From positions 186,001 to 250,000 of the forward strand of contig JADJTT010000001.1 of assembly GCA_016711045.1 (NCBI GenBank): a stretch of 64,000 bases of DNA, given 5' to 3'. Positions within the stretch are counted from its first letter, which is position 1. Each line of letters begins with the position of its first letter. Below, piece after piece: positions 53,371 through 61,837 of this stretch. The notes under the pieces were generated by a model. It did no database searches. It worked only from the letters and a program-made list of their open reading frames with translations, and had not been told where the DNA came from. The position numbers were made by a program, and so were the translations under genes. The stretch comes from Saprospirales bacterium. GTDB taxonomy: Bacteria > Bacteroidota > Bacteroidia > Chitinophagales > Saprospiraceae.

Positions 53371-54521
53371 TGCAGAACCAACGCCATAAATTCCGCCTAC
53401 CGGAGGAGGTGACCTACCTGAACATCGCCTACATGTCGCCGTTGTTGCGCGAAGTGGAAGAGGTAGGGCTAAAATCCCTTTCCAAAAAAGCCCTCCCCCT
53501 ACGAGATTGGGCTCGACGATTTTTTCAAGCCGGTTGAATTGCTCAAAAGCAATTTGCCCAATTAGTTGATATTGGGGACCACCGAAATGTGGCGATTATA
53601 CCGTCCGTCTCCTACGGTATGGCTACGGTCGCCAATAATATCCCTTACCGAAAGGGGGGAGAGATCGTGGTGGTCGACGAGCAATTCCCAAGCAACATCT
53701 ATATCTGGCAGAAAATGGCTGCACGCCATGGGTTGACGATCCGGACAATTCCTGCGCCAAAAGTCATTCCACAAAAGGGAAAGGTCTGGAATGCACAAGT
53801 ACTGGAGGCCATTTCCGATAAAACCATTCTGGTAGCCCTTCCCAACGTGCATTGGGCCGATGGTACTTTTTTTGACCTGGCTGCCATCCGGGAGAAAACG
53901 CAGCGCCATGATGCCTTTTTAGTCATCGACGGCACCCAGTCTATTGGTGCCCTGCCCTTTTCCGTATCCCAAATCAAACCCGATGCGGTGATCGCGGCAG
54001 GGTATAAATGGCTCCTGGGGCCATACTCTCTTGGATTAGCCTATTTCGGAGAGCGTTTTGAAGGCGGCGACCCCATTGAAGAAAACTGGATCAACCGGTT
54101 GGGGAGTGAGAATTTTGCAGGCCTGGTAAATTACCAGCCTCAATACCAGGAAAAGGCAGCACGGTTTTCGGTAGGCGAGTTGAGTAACTTCATCCACGTG
54201 CCCATGCTATCGAAAGCACTGGAACAAATCCTGGATTGGGGCGTGGAAAATATTCAGGATTACTGCCGACGAATTGCCGCACCCTATATTGACCGTTTTC
54301 GAGAATTGGGGTGTGAGTTGGCTGACGACGACGAACGCTGTCATCATTTGTTCAGCATCCGGCTTCCGCGACAGATCGAAGGCCTGAAGGAAAAGTTGGA
54401 TGCGGAGAAGATATACATTTCCATCCGGGGCGATTTTATTCGGGTGGCGCCACATGTATTTAACACGGAAAATGATTTTGACCGATTCTATCATTGCCTG
54501 AAGAAGGCCATGGAGAAATAA
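53370..54521 (+). CDS. Class V aminotransferase-like enzyme, with two compensating frameshifts
   Basis: The protein of about 383 residues matches PLP-dependent class V aminotransferases (isopenicillin-N epimerase/cysteine desulfurase branch): VTYLNIAYMSPLLREVEEVG at the start, NVAIIPSVSYGMATVANNI, DGTQSIGALPFSV with the PLP Asp, and AAGYKWLLGPYSLGLAYFG with the Schiff-base Lys. Reading the first frame leads to a TGA at 53535. Removing one C from 53495-53499 and adding one A at 53545-53548 restores YEIGLDDFFKPVELLKKQFA. The ATG overlaps the lipoprotein stop. Substrate unknown. Confidence 0.85.
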
Positions 54522-54583
54522 GAACAATCCTTGCTGCCCGGCGTTTCATTCGGAAAACCCATTTTAGTGAAAACTAACCGCTT

Positions 54584-55462
54584 ATGGACCGAAAGAACTT
54601 TATCAAAAAATCGCTGCTGGCAGTAGCCGGCGTGACGGCCGGAGCGCCACTCTTAAAGGCAAGCAATGTCCGCCTTAAAGAATCGACCTACGATAAACTG
54701 ATGCAGCAGGTCGGATTCAATCACATACCAAACGAGGAAATCAAAACCATGAAAACCGTATTGCACAAAGCCGATACCCGCGGTCATGCCAACCACGGCT
54801 GGCTGGATAGCCACCATTCGTTCAGCTTTGCCAATTATTACAACCCCGAACGCGTACACTTTGGCGTGCTGCGCGTACTCAACGACGATCGCGTGGCGCC
54901 GGGACGCGGCTTCGGCACCCATCCTCACGACAATATGGAGATCATCTCTATTCCGCTCGAGGGCGATCTGGAGCACAAGGATAGCATGGGGAACGTTGCC
55001 GTCATCAAGCAAGGCGATGTGCAGGTGATGAGCGCCGGCACGGGCATCTTTCACAGTGAATACAACAAGAACCCCGATCAGGAAGTGAAATTCCTCCAGA
55101 TATGGGTCTTTCCAAATAAAAAGAATGTGGAGCCCCGCTACGATCAGATTACGTTAGAAAGTGGGCAGACGAAAAATAAACTGCACCAAATCCTTTCCCC
55201 CAACCCCAAGGACGAAGGCGTATGGATACACCAAAATGCCTGGTTTCACCTGGGTGACCTGGAAAAGGGATGCGAGGAAACTTATCAGATCAAAAGCCCG
55301 GGTAATGGGGTATACGCCTTTATCCTACACGGCAATGTCACCATCGAGGGACAAGCCCTCACTACACGCGATGGTTTTGGGGTCTGGGATACGGACTCAA
55401 TCGCTATCAATGCCGGCAGCGATGCCAGGGTATTGCTGATGGAGGTGCCCATGCAGGTCTGA
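54584..55462 (+). CDS. Pirin-family protein with an exported-type N-terminus
   Basis: A 292-residue bicupin. The pirin core (from MKTVLHKADTRGHANHGWLD, Met56) carries the metal-binding pattern, His in DSHHSFSF and GTHPHDNMEI with a later His near FHSEYNKNP. Ahead of it lie 55 residues with a hydrophobic, Ala-rich stretch, MDRKNFIKKSLLAVAGVTAG, resembling a Tat-type leader with RK in place of RR. Pirins are usually cytoplasmic; this one may be exported. The full-length start is preferred because the leader is in frame and well formed. A bidirectional terminator follows. Confidence 0.88.
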   Translation: MDRKNFIKKSLLAVAGVTAGAPLLKASNVRLKESTYDKLMQQVGFNHIPNEEIKTMKTVLHKADTRGHANHGWLDSHHSFSFANYYNPERVHFGVLRVLNDDRVAPGRGFGTHPHDNMEIISIPLEGDLEHKDSMGNVAVIKQGDVQVMSAGTGIFHSEYNKNPDQEVKFLQIWVFPNKKNVEPRYDQITLESGQTKNKLHQILSPNPKDEGVWIHQNAWFHLGDLEKGCEETYQIKSPGNGVYAFILHGNVTIEGQALTTRDGFGVWDTDSIAINAGSDARVLLMEVPMQV

Positions 55463-55471
55463 AAATTTTTG

Positions 55472-55501
55472 AAAAGGCTCGCGCGTACACGCGAGCCTTT
55501 T
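55472..55501. terminator. Bidirectional intrinsic terminator
   Basis: AAAAGGCTCGCG (55472-55483) pairs perfectly with CGCGAGCCTTTT (55490-55501) around CGTACA. It lies between the convergent stops of the pirin and HTCS genes and can stop both. Confidence 0.9.
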
Positions 55502-55502
55502 C

Positions 55503-58379
55503 TCATATCTCGGAGGGAAGAACCCCAAAATACTCCTTAAAGCACTTCGTAAAATAAGCAGGACTGCTAAACCCGCAACTGAATGCGATTTCTGCCGCAG
55601 TACCGGCTTTTTTCTCCAGCAGCTGTTTGGCGCGCTCCAGGCGCATATTCCGGATCACTTCATTGGGCGAAAAGCCGGTGAGGGCAGAGAGTTTGCGGTG
55701 CAATTGGCTGCGGCTCATTCCCACTTGTTGGCCCAATTCCACCACGCTGAATCCCTCGTCTTCCAGATTGGCTTCTATTGCTTCGCGCACCCGGCGAAGG
55801 AACGTGGCGTCCATACTTTCGGCCTCTACTGCGGTAGTGGCAAAGGTGAGGGTACGCCGGTAGTGTTCCTGCAATTTTTTGCGCTGGGTAAGCAGGTTGG
55901 ATACGCGTATCTGCAATTCCCTGGCATCGAACGGTTTGGCGAGGTAATCATCGGCGCCGAGCTCCAATCCTTCGAGTTTGTCGGACTGTTCCGCTTTGGC
56001 GGTAAGCATGACGACGGGAATATGGCTGCTTTTTTCGTTGGTTTTTAGCAATTTGCAAAACTCCATTCCATCCATTTCGGGCATCATCACATCGGAAATG
56101 ACGAGGTCGGGCATTTGTTCCAGGGCTGTGGACAGGCCAACTTTGCCGTTTTCTGCCTCCAGAATGGTGTAGGGGCCCTCCAATTGTTCTTTGATAAAAG
56201 CCCGCACGTCCGTATTGTCTTCCACCAGGAGAATCACTGGTTTTTCGTACGGTGAAAAAGCCTCGGCTATGGGTTTCTTTACCCCAGCGGATACGGGCGC
56301 CGGTCCACTTTCGGAAGGGGAAGGAGTAGCGATGGGAGCTGGGCTTTTCAGTACAATTTCTTCGGGTTTGAAAAAGTCTGCGCCCGTTTGTAATCCGACG
56401 ATGAAGGAAGTGCCTTTTCCTTCCTTGCTGTCTACCGCGATGGTTCCTCCATGCAATTCCACCAGATCTTTGGTGAGCGCCAGCCCGAGGCCGCTACCTG
56501 CTTGCATATCTGATTGCGTGGTATGGTAGAAGCGATCGAAGAGATGGGGTAGTTGATCGACCGGAATCCCAACTCCGGTATCTGTTACCCGCAACTCCGC
56601 GCGTGATCCATCCCCTTTCAACGTCACCAGAATCCGGCCGTCTTCTCCGGTAAATTTAAAGGCATTGGATATCAGATTGACCAGGATCTTTTCGACTTTG
56701 TCGCGATCGAAATAGCAGGGCATCGGGGTTTCAGGCACCCTCAGGTGCAGGTCGATCTGCCTGCGCACGGCAAGGCTCTCAAAAGACCCGGTGATGGCGC
56801 TTACAAATTGCCCCAGGTCGCTCTCTGAGGCCTGAAGTTGCAGCTTTCCACTTTCCAGGCGCGAAAGGTCGAGCAACTGATTGACCAATTCCAAAAGTCG
56901 CTTACCGTTGCGGAGCATGATGCGGTAATATTTTTGTACATCTCCTTTAAGGGTGCCTTCGATCAGTTGTTCCAGCGGAGAGTTGATCAGCGTGAGCGGG
57001 GTGCGAAACTCGTGGCTGATATTGGCGAAGAATGCCGATTTGACCTGATTGAGTTCCCGGAGTTTTTCCGCTTCGGCGTGTTCGAGTTGGGCGGTTAATT
57101 CTGCCTCCCGCTGACGGGTTTTCTGACGGGTTCGAAAATATTGAAAAGCGCCGGCCAGGATCAGGAGCAGGGCAATGGAGCCGAAGAGAATAGCTTTTTT
57201 CTGGGTGGATTGGCGTTCCAGCAAAAGGTCCTTTTTGGCCAGTTGGGTTTCTTTTTTTTGTGTTTCATAGCGGGCCTCGATATCCGCCATCTGTTGGGTG
57301 TTGTCTGATTTCAGGACACTGTCGGCCAGGGTTACATATTTTCGGTACCAGTTGTAAGCCTGTCTGTAATTTCCAAGTCCTTCGTATGCTTCGGCAAATG
57401 CTTTGTAATACAGCTCATAGGGGTCATGAAAATTCATCTCCCGCGCAATGGCAAATCCTCTTTCGGCAAATTCCAGCCCGCGGCCGGGCTGCCCCATCAG
57501 GGTATACGCCCGGGAGAGGTTGTAAATCGCATAGGTTTGGTAATTCTTGTTTCCCAATGCCTCAAAGTGCTTCAAGGCCTGCTCCAACCAGGGGATCGCT
57601 TCCACAGGACGTCCCGCTTCGTTCAGATCAGAGCCGAGGCTATTGGTGATGATGCCTGCATAGGCGATGTTGTCATACTTCAAGGCGTAATCCAGCCCAA
57701 TTTTGGCATATTCTGTAGCCTTCTCAAAATCCTTTTTACGTCCGTAGACGACAGCCAGATTGCTGTAACATTGTACATAGCGTTTCTCTGCACCCAACTG
57801 TTGCCGTACCTTCAGGGCCTTTTCAAAGTGTTCGATAGCTTTGTCGAGGGCTCCTTGCCTGGAGTAAATATTTCCAATATTGTTCAAATCGATGGAAGCA
57901 CCGATCAGGTCGCCATATTTTTCGTCGATGTCGATCGCGGCATTGTAATATATGACGGCGGAATCCAGGGCGCCCAGGTTGTCCCATACCTGGGCAATGT
58001 CACCCAGCGCTGTGGACTCTTTTTCGCCTTCCTTGATCGCCCGGTAGATGCGTAATTCCTCCCTGAAATCGGCCAACGCTTCTTCAAACTTGCCCAGATC
58101 CTGGTTTGCATGCCCCCTCAGGTAATACATCATAGCTTCCCCTTTCTTATAGCCGACCTCTTTGACCATAGCTTCAATGCTATCGGCATAGGCCAACTCC
58201 AGGTCCGGATTGCCGTAGGATACCTCGAAGGCAATACTGTAGAGGAGGTCAATTTTCTTGACCGGATCTTTTTCCAGCTGAAATGCCGTACGAAGACTGT
58301 CGACGTAGGCCTTTTGAGCGATTAGGGAAGAAAAGGCCAGGAAGGCCAGCATGAATACTATGAGTCTTTTGGGTAACAT
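55503..58379 (-). CDS. Hybrid two-component sensor with TPR domain and AraC-type output
   Basis: The 958-residue protein is intact. Signal peptide and N-terminal TPR array occupy residues 1-390 (DSAVIYYNAAIDIDEKYGDL and similar units), a TM segment follows (AILFGSIALLLILAGAFQYF), then HisKA with FFANISHEFRTPLTLI (His456), HATPase_c, a receiver with phospho-acceptor Asp763 in LVISDVMMPEMDG and an AraC-type HTH at about 855-955 (SRSQLHRKLSALTGFSPNEV). It is a single-chain signalling system in which the same protein senses and binds DNA. Adjacent to the cytochrome operon (58494-60427) whose promoter region carries AraC-like direct repeats. Confidence 0.95.
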   Translation of the reverse strand: MLPKRLIVFMLAFLAFSSLIAQKAYVDSLRTAFQLEKDPVKKIDLLYSIAFEVSYGNPDLELAYADSIEAMVKEVGYKKGEAMMYYLRGHANQDLGKFEEALADFREELRIYRAIKEGEKESTALGDIAQVWDNLGALDSAVIYYNAAIDIDEKYGDLIGASIDLNNIGNIYSRQGALDKAIEHFEKALKVRQQLGAEKRYVQCYSNLAVVYGRKKDFEKATEYAKIGLDYALKYDNIAYAGIITNSLGSDLNEAGRPVEAIPWLEQALKHFEALGNKNYQTYAIYNLSRAYTLMGQPGRGLEFAERGFAIAREMNFHDPYELYYKAFAEAYEGLGNYRQAYNWYRKYVTLADSVLKSDNTQQMADIEARYETQKKETQLAKKDLLLERQSTQKKAILFGSIALLLILAGAFQYFRTRQKTRQREAELTAQLEHAEAEKLRELNQVKSAFFANISHEFRTPLTLINSPLEQLIEGTLKGDVQKYYRIMLRNGKRLLELVNQLLDLSRLESGKLQLQASESDLGQFVSAITGSFESLAVRRQIDLHLRVPETPMPCYFDRDKVEKILVNLISNAFKFTGEDGRILVTLKGDGSRAELRVTDTGVGIPVDQLPHLFDRFYHTTQSDMQAGSGLGLALTKDLVELHGGTIAVDSKEGKGTSFIVGLQTGADFFKPEEIVLKSPAPIATPSPSESGPAPVSAGVKKPIAEAFSPYEKPVILLVEDNTDVRAFIKEQLEGPYTILEAENGKVGLSTALEQMPDLVISDVMMPEMDGMEFCKLLKTNEKSSHIPVVMLTAKAEQSDKLEGLELGADDYLAKPFDARELQIRVSNLLTQRKKLQEHYRRTLTFATTAVEAESMDATFLRRVREAIEANLEDEGFSVVELGQQVGMSRSQLHRKLSALTGFSPNEVIRNMRLERAKQLLEKKAGTAAEIAFSCGFSSPAYFTKCFKEYFGVLPSEI

Positions 58380-58428
58380 AGCCGGTTGGCGATTTGAGGG
58401 AACACCATTATTCCGGCTTCGAAATTAA

Positions 58429-58466
58429 CAAAAAAGCGGCAGGAGAAATACATTCTCCCGACCGCT
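58429..58466 (-). terminator. Terminator between SnoaL-like gene and the HTCS gene
   Basis: AGCGGCAGGAGA (58435-58446) pairs with TCTCCCGACCGCT (58454-58466) with a small mismatch; read on the minus strand a TTTTTTG tract follows. It lies 28 bases after the SnoaL-like stop codon, so the HTCS gene is probably transcribed separately. Confidence 0.65.
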
Positions 58467-58493
58467 ATTTTCACACTGATAAATGAAAAAGGT

Positions 58494-58975
58494 TTATTGC
58501 CCTGGCATCTCCATCACGGGCGTGCCGGTTTCGAGCTCGATCTTCCAGCCGTCGCGCGTTCTGACGAGCAACACCGCGCCCACGGATTTCCATTCGAACT
58601 TTTGGCCATCCATCACCGAAGATCCCTGTGCATCGTATACGAAAAGGGCATGGTTGGAATCGATAAACCGGACGGTAGATTTATTCAGGGTCATCTCATC
58701 TTCCGGGTTCGCGTTGCTATAAAATTGCTTGAACGATTCGTGAAGGGCGTCTTTGCCTTCCACTACCATGCCATTGAAATAGATCTCGGTCGCATTTTCG
58801 CTGTAAAAGGCATCATGCCATCTACATCTCCGGCTTTCGACAACGCTATGATTTTGTCTGCCGTCTCGCGGATGACCTTTTCATCTGCAGCGCTCTGTGC
58901 GCTTAATGTATTAACGGAAAAAAGAAGAACTGTCAAAGAAAGGAGCTGAATACAAACACTTACAAACGTTTTCAT
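58494..58975 (-). CDS. SnoaL-like (DUF4440/NTF2 fold) secreted protein, with one frameshift
   Basis: Two frames (58763-58975 and 58494-58769) join into one protein of about 160 residues. It has a signal peptide (to LSAQS, about residue 27), a helix DEKVIRETADKIIALSKAGD, and after the join FYSENATEIYFNGMVVEG and GKDALHESFKQFYSN, then the beta-sheet VGAVLLVRTRDGWKIEL, all typical of the NTF2-like SnoaL fold. Adding one T (one A on the plus strand) in the run at 58805-58808 restores the frame. Last gene of the cytochrome operon. Ligand unknown. Confidence 0.82.
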
Positions 58976-59017
58976 AATTGAAATGTGATTAAAGAATGAA
59001 TAAAAGGGGTTTACAAA

Positions 59018-59431
59018 TTAATTTGCCAGTTTACCTGCCTGGCGCAGGAATAACCAACCGGTTACGATAATCAGCAAGTGAATCACCATAAATGGCAGGT
59101 AAGAAGAGGCTGCATACCCTCTGGTGATCCAAATGCCATCTGCCACAATGCCGCGAAATACTTCGGCAAAGATGACCGTCCATACGATGATCTTGTTGCC
59201 AACCGGGTTGCCGGAACCATAGAGCAACATGGCGCCCAAAACGCCCAGTTCAAAAACAAATACCATCCAGGCATCGGTAAAGGCCCTCACGGCAAGCGGA
59301 TCGGTAGAGAGCGGGGAAGGCAGATTTTCCCCAAACGATTCAGGGGTGCCAAACAAAAAGATCAGGTTCATCAGTGTGAGCAGCAGGTAAAACCCGCCGA
59401 CAATACGCATCCACCATTGGAGCTTTTTCAT
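59018..59431 (-). CDS. Small four-helix membrane protein (BphX-like)
   Basis: A 137-residue protein with four hydrophobic segments: MRIVGGFYLLLTLMNLIFLF, then VFVFELGVLGAMLLYGSG, IIVWTVIFAEVFRGIVAD and FMVIHLLIIVTGWLFL. The KKLQWWMRIVGGFYLLL beginning recalls the BphX family as I remember it, which I cannot check. It sits between the cytochrome gene (30 bases upstream) and the SnoaL-like gene (42 bases downstream), so it belongs to that operon. Function unknown. Confidence 0.75.
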   Translation of the reverse strand: MKKLQWWMRIVGGFYLLLTLMNLIFLFGTPESFGENLPSPLSTDPLAVRAFTDAWMVFVFELGVLGAMLLYGSGNPVGNKIIVWTVIFAEVFRGIVADGIWITRGYAASSYLPFMVIHLLIIVTGWLFLRQAGKLAN

Positions 59432-59461
59432 ATCAGTGTGTATGTTAGTTTTAGTGAAAAA

Positions 59462-60427
59462 TTATTTCTCGGCAATCGCAAATGGGTCTGTTCCAATAGC
59501 TGGCACCGTCTGCAAATACGCCCAGATGGCTGCAATCTCTTGATCATCCAATGCAGCAAAACGAGGCATTTGGATCTTCAGCATGGAGCCATCGGGCCGG
59601 ACACCCATTTTTACGGCCGCATGGAATTGCTCCTGTGTCCAGTTGCCAATACCATGGGTCTTGTCGGGAGTGATGTTCCGACTGAGGGTCTCGACGAAGT
59701 CTTCATCGGTAATCAAATTGCCACAGCCACAGTAATTAGGCGATTTTTCGGGAATCAGGGGGTCAGCTGTCTCAAAACTGGCCGAATGGCAGCCATAACA
59801 CTCATAGACCTGCGTGGAAAGATACTTTCCATAGGCTACCAGGTCGTTGGGATCCGGAGCCAAAATGGGTTGCCCGTCATAAGGAAGCGGGTTGAACACC
59901 CCAAATTTGATGAGTGCTTTTACAATGAACATGTCCAGGTAAGCTGGCAGCGGATGCGCTGCTTCGGAGGGTTGCATGATACCTGCGTCAGAGCGCATGT
60001 AAGCAATGACAGAGGCCAGGTCTTTGTCGCTCATACCCGGGTGACACATCATGTATCCGGTCATTCGGCCATCGCGGTTAACACCCGTGCGCACGAGATA
60101 GGCGATTTCCCCGTCGGTGTAGCGGCCAATACCCTTGGCAGGATGTTGGGTGATGTTGGCCGAGTACATTTCTCCGAAAGGATCGGTAGCCTGCGAGAAC
60201 AGACGCCCGCTCATCTTTCCATCTTCCCCTAAATGGCAATGGGCACAAACAGTGGTGACAATCTTTTGTCCTTGTGCCAGGCTTAAGGAATCGACAGGCA
60301 ATTCAACGACCGGAGGCACTACTTCAAAAGTAGGAAGCGAAGAGAATTGTATCCATGCAGCGACTGCCAGTATAATGGTAAGTATGCCGCCCAGAATGAA
60401 TCCAACAATTTTTAATCCCTTGTTCAT
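59462..60427 (-). CDS. Membrane-anchored di-haem cytochrome c
   Basis: The 321-residue protein has an N-terminal membrane anchor or signal segment (KIVGFILGGILTIILAVAAW) and two cytochrome c domains: CAHCH in IVTTVCAHCHLGEDGK and CYGCH in VYECYGCHSASF. A likely axial Met is in GYMMCHPGM and in the MLKIQMPRF segment. The frame is open upstream to 60637, but the start at 60427 gives a proper N-terminus. It should face the periplasm and pass electrons in a small chain; its partner is unknown. It is the first gene of a three-gene operon and diverges from an MFS transporter. Confidence 0.9.
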   Translation of the reverse strand: MNKGLKIVGFILGGILTIILAVAAWIQFSSLPTFEVVPPVVELPVDSLSLAQGQKIVTTVCAHCHLGEDGKMSGRLFSQATDPFGEMYSANITQHPAKGIGRYTDGEIAYLVRTGVNRDGRMTGYMMCHPGMSDKDLASVIAYMRSDAGIMQPSEAAHPLPAYLDMFIVKALIKFGVFNPLPYDGQPILAPDPNDLVAYGKYLSTQVYECYGCHSASFETADPLIPEKSPNYCGCGNLITDEDFVETLSRNITPDKTHGIGNWTQEQFHAAVKMGVRPDGSMLKIQMPRFAALDDQEIAAIWAYLQTVPAIGTDPFAIAEK

Positions 60428-60484
60428 AATGTCAGATTTTTTGGTGAAATACAGGAAGCGATTGTGATATCGCGTTGACAAGGG

Positions 60485-60492
60485 CAAAGATG
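60485..60492 (-). promoter_or_regulatory. Candidate -7 element of the cytochrome operon
   Basis: On the minus strand CATCTTTG matches seven of eight positions of TAnnTTTG, 57 bases before the cytochrome start. The downstream edge of the AraC-like direct repeats lies 24 bases upstream of it, overlapping where a -33 element would be. Confidence 0.4.
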
Positions 60493-60516
60493 CAGGCGAA
60501 CGGCCCGGAAGGCATA

Positions 60517-60551
60517 TCACATTTGTCGCATAGACTTTCACTTTTGTCGCA
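60517..60551. promoter_or_regulatory. AraC-type direct-repeat operator between divergent genes
   Basis: Two 14-base half-sites, TCACATTTGTCGCA (60517-60530) and TCACTTTTGTCGCA (60538-60551), differ at one base and are 21 bases apart start to start, which is two helical turns. Such spaced direct repeats are the classical site of AraC-family activators. They lie between cytochrome and MFS genes, just upstream of a plausible -7 element facing the cytochrome operon. Confidence 0.6.
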
Positions 60552-60616
60552 GGCAGAAAAACGCCTTTATTTACAAGGGTTTCCGTACATTCACTTTTGC
60601 AGAATTCGCAGAAAAA

Positions 60617-61822
60617 ATGAAAAATAAGGCATCCCAAAAGGAGGAAAAGATCCTAGGGCTGGAACGCAACGTCTTCTTTGCGGGCCTGACCAGCTTCTTT
60701 ACCGATACTTCCACCAAGATGGTGTACAGTGTCATGCCCCTGTTTTTGATGTCGCTGGGGGCTACCAAGACGACGCTGGCGCTAATCGAGGGCATCGCCG
60801 AGAGCACGGCGGCGCTATTGAAAGCATTTTCGGGGTATTGGAGCGACAAGCTCGGCCGGAATAAACCATTTATGTTGCTGGGGTATGGGGTCACGGCGCT
60901 TGTCACACCGATCTATAGCCTGGTCACCAGATCCTGGCAGGTGCTGGTGCTTCGTTTTATCGAACGGGCAGGGAAAGGCTTCCGCACGGCGCCGCGCGAC
61001 AGCCTGATCGCAGGTTCCATTACAAAAAATGAAGCCGGGAGGAGTTTTGGTTTCCACAAAGCCATGGACAACAGCGGCGCCATTATCGGGCCATTGATCG
61101 CTTTTTTCTTGCTGACCCGCTTACCTGAATCCTACACGACCGTATTCCTCATCGCCACCATCCCCGCGGTCCTGGGGGTGCTGACCATTGCGATTTTCAT
61201 CCGGGATGTAAGAGGAGCGAAGAAAGAAGGTAAATTTTCGCTCCGGTTTGCCGGCTTGCCTAAGCGGTTTTACTTCTTCCTGGCCATCATTTTTGTATTC
61301 ACCCTGGGAAATTCCACCGATGCGCTCCTGCTGGTAAAAGCGAGCGAAACGGGCATCAAGGTGGCTTACGTACCCCTCGCCTACCTGGTCTTCAACGGCG
61401 TATCGGTATTTTTTGCCATCCCTTTCGGGCGGCTAAGCGATCGCGTGGGACGCGAACGGCTGCTGATGGTGGGCTACCTGATCTATTCGGTGGTGTATTT
61501 TGGGTTTGGAAGGTATAGTGCGGTAGGGCCCATTTTTTTGCTCTTTGCGGCCTATGGGTTGTACAGCGCCCTCACCGATGGCAATCAAAAAGCCCTGGTT
61601 TCCGATTTTTTGGGGAAAGAAAATAAAGGCACAGGCTTTGGGTTGTATCATGCCCTCCTGGGCATCACCCTCCTCCCCGCCAGTTTGATCGCCGGCGCGC
61701 TGTACGACAAAGTCCATGCCGCCGCGCCTTTCTATTTTGGATCGGTCATGGCATTTTTAGCTGCGTGTCTGATGGGTGTTTTCTACCTAACCAGCCGAAA
61801 ACAAAAACTCATACCCTCATAA
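60617..61822 (+). CDS. Major facilitator superfamily transporter
   Basis: A 401-residue protein with about 12 hydrophobic segments and MFS signatures: GYWSDKLGRNKPFMLLGYGV between helices 2 and 3, GFRTAPRDSLIAGS, and a matching second-half motif GRLSDRVGRERLLMVGYLIY. Antiporter or sugar/drug exporter type; substrate is not predictable. It diverges from the cytochrome operon across a 189-base gap that carries a candidate AraC operator, and converges on the DUF2207 gene with 15 bases between stops. Confidence 0.93.
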   Translation: MKNKASQKEEKILGLERNVFFAGLTSFFTDTSTKMVYSVMPLFLMSLGATKTTLALIEGIAESTAALLKAFSGYWSDKLGRNKPFMLLGYGVTALVTPIYSLVTRSWQVLVLRFIERAGKGFRTAPRDSLIAGSITKNEAGRSFGFHKAMDNSGAIIGPLIAFFLLTRLPESYTTVFLIATIPAVLGVLTIAIFIRDVRGAKKEGKFSLRFAGLPKRFYFFLAIIFVFTLGNSTDALLLVKASETGIKVAYVPLAYLVFNGVSVFFAIPFGRLSDRVGRERLLMVGYLIYSVVYFGFGRYSAVGPIFLLFAAYGLYSALTDGNQKALVSDFLGKENKGTGFGLYHALLGITLLPASLIAGALYDKVHAAAPFYFGSVMAFLAACLMGVFYLTSRKQKLIPS

Positions 61823-61837
61823 ACTTAAAAACTAATC

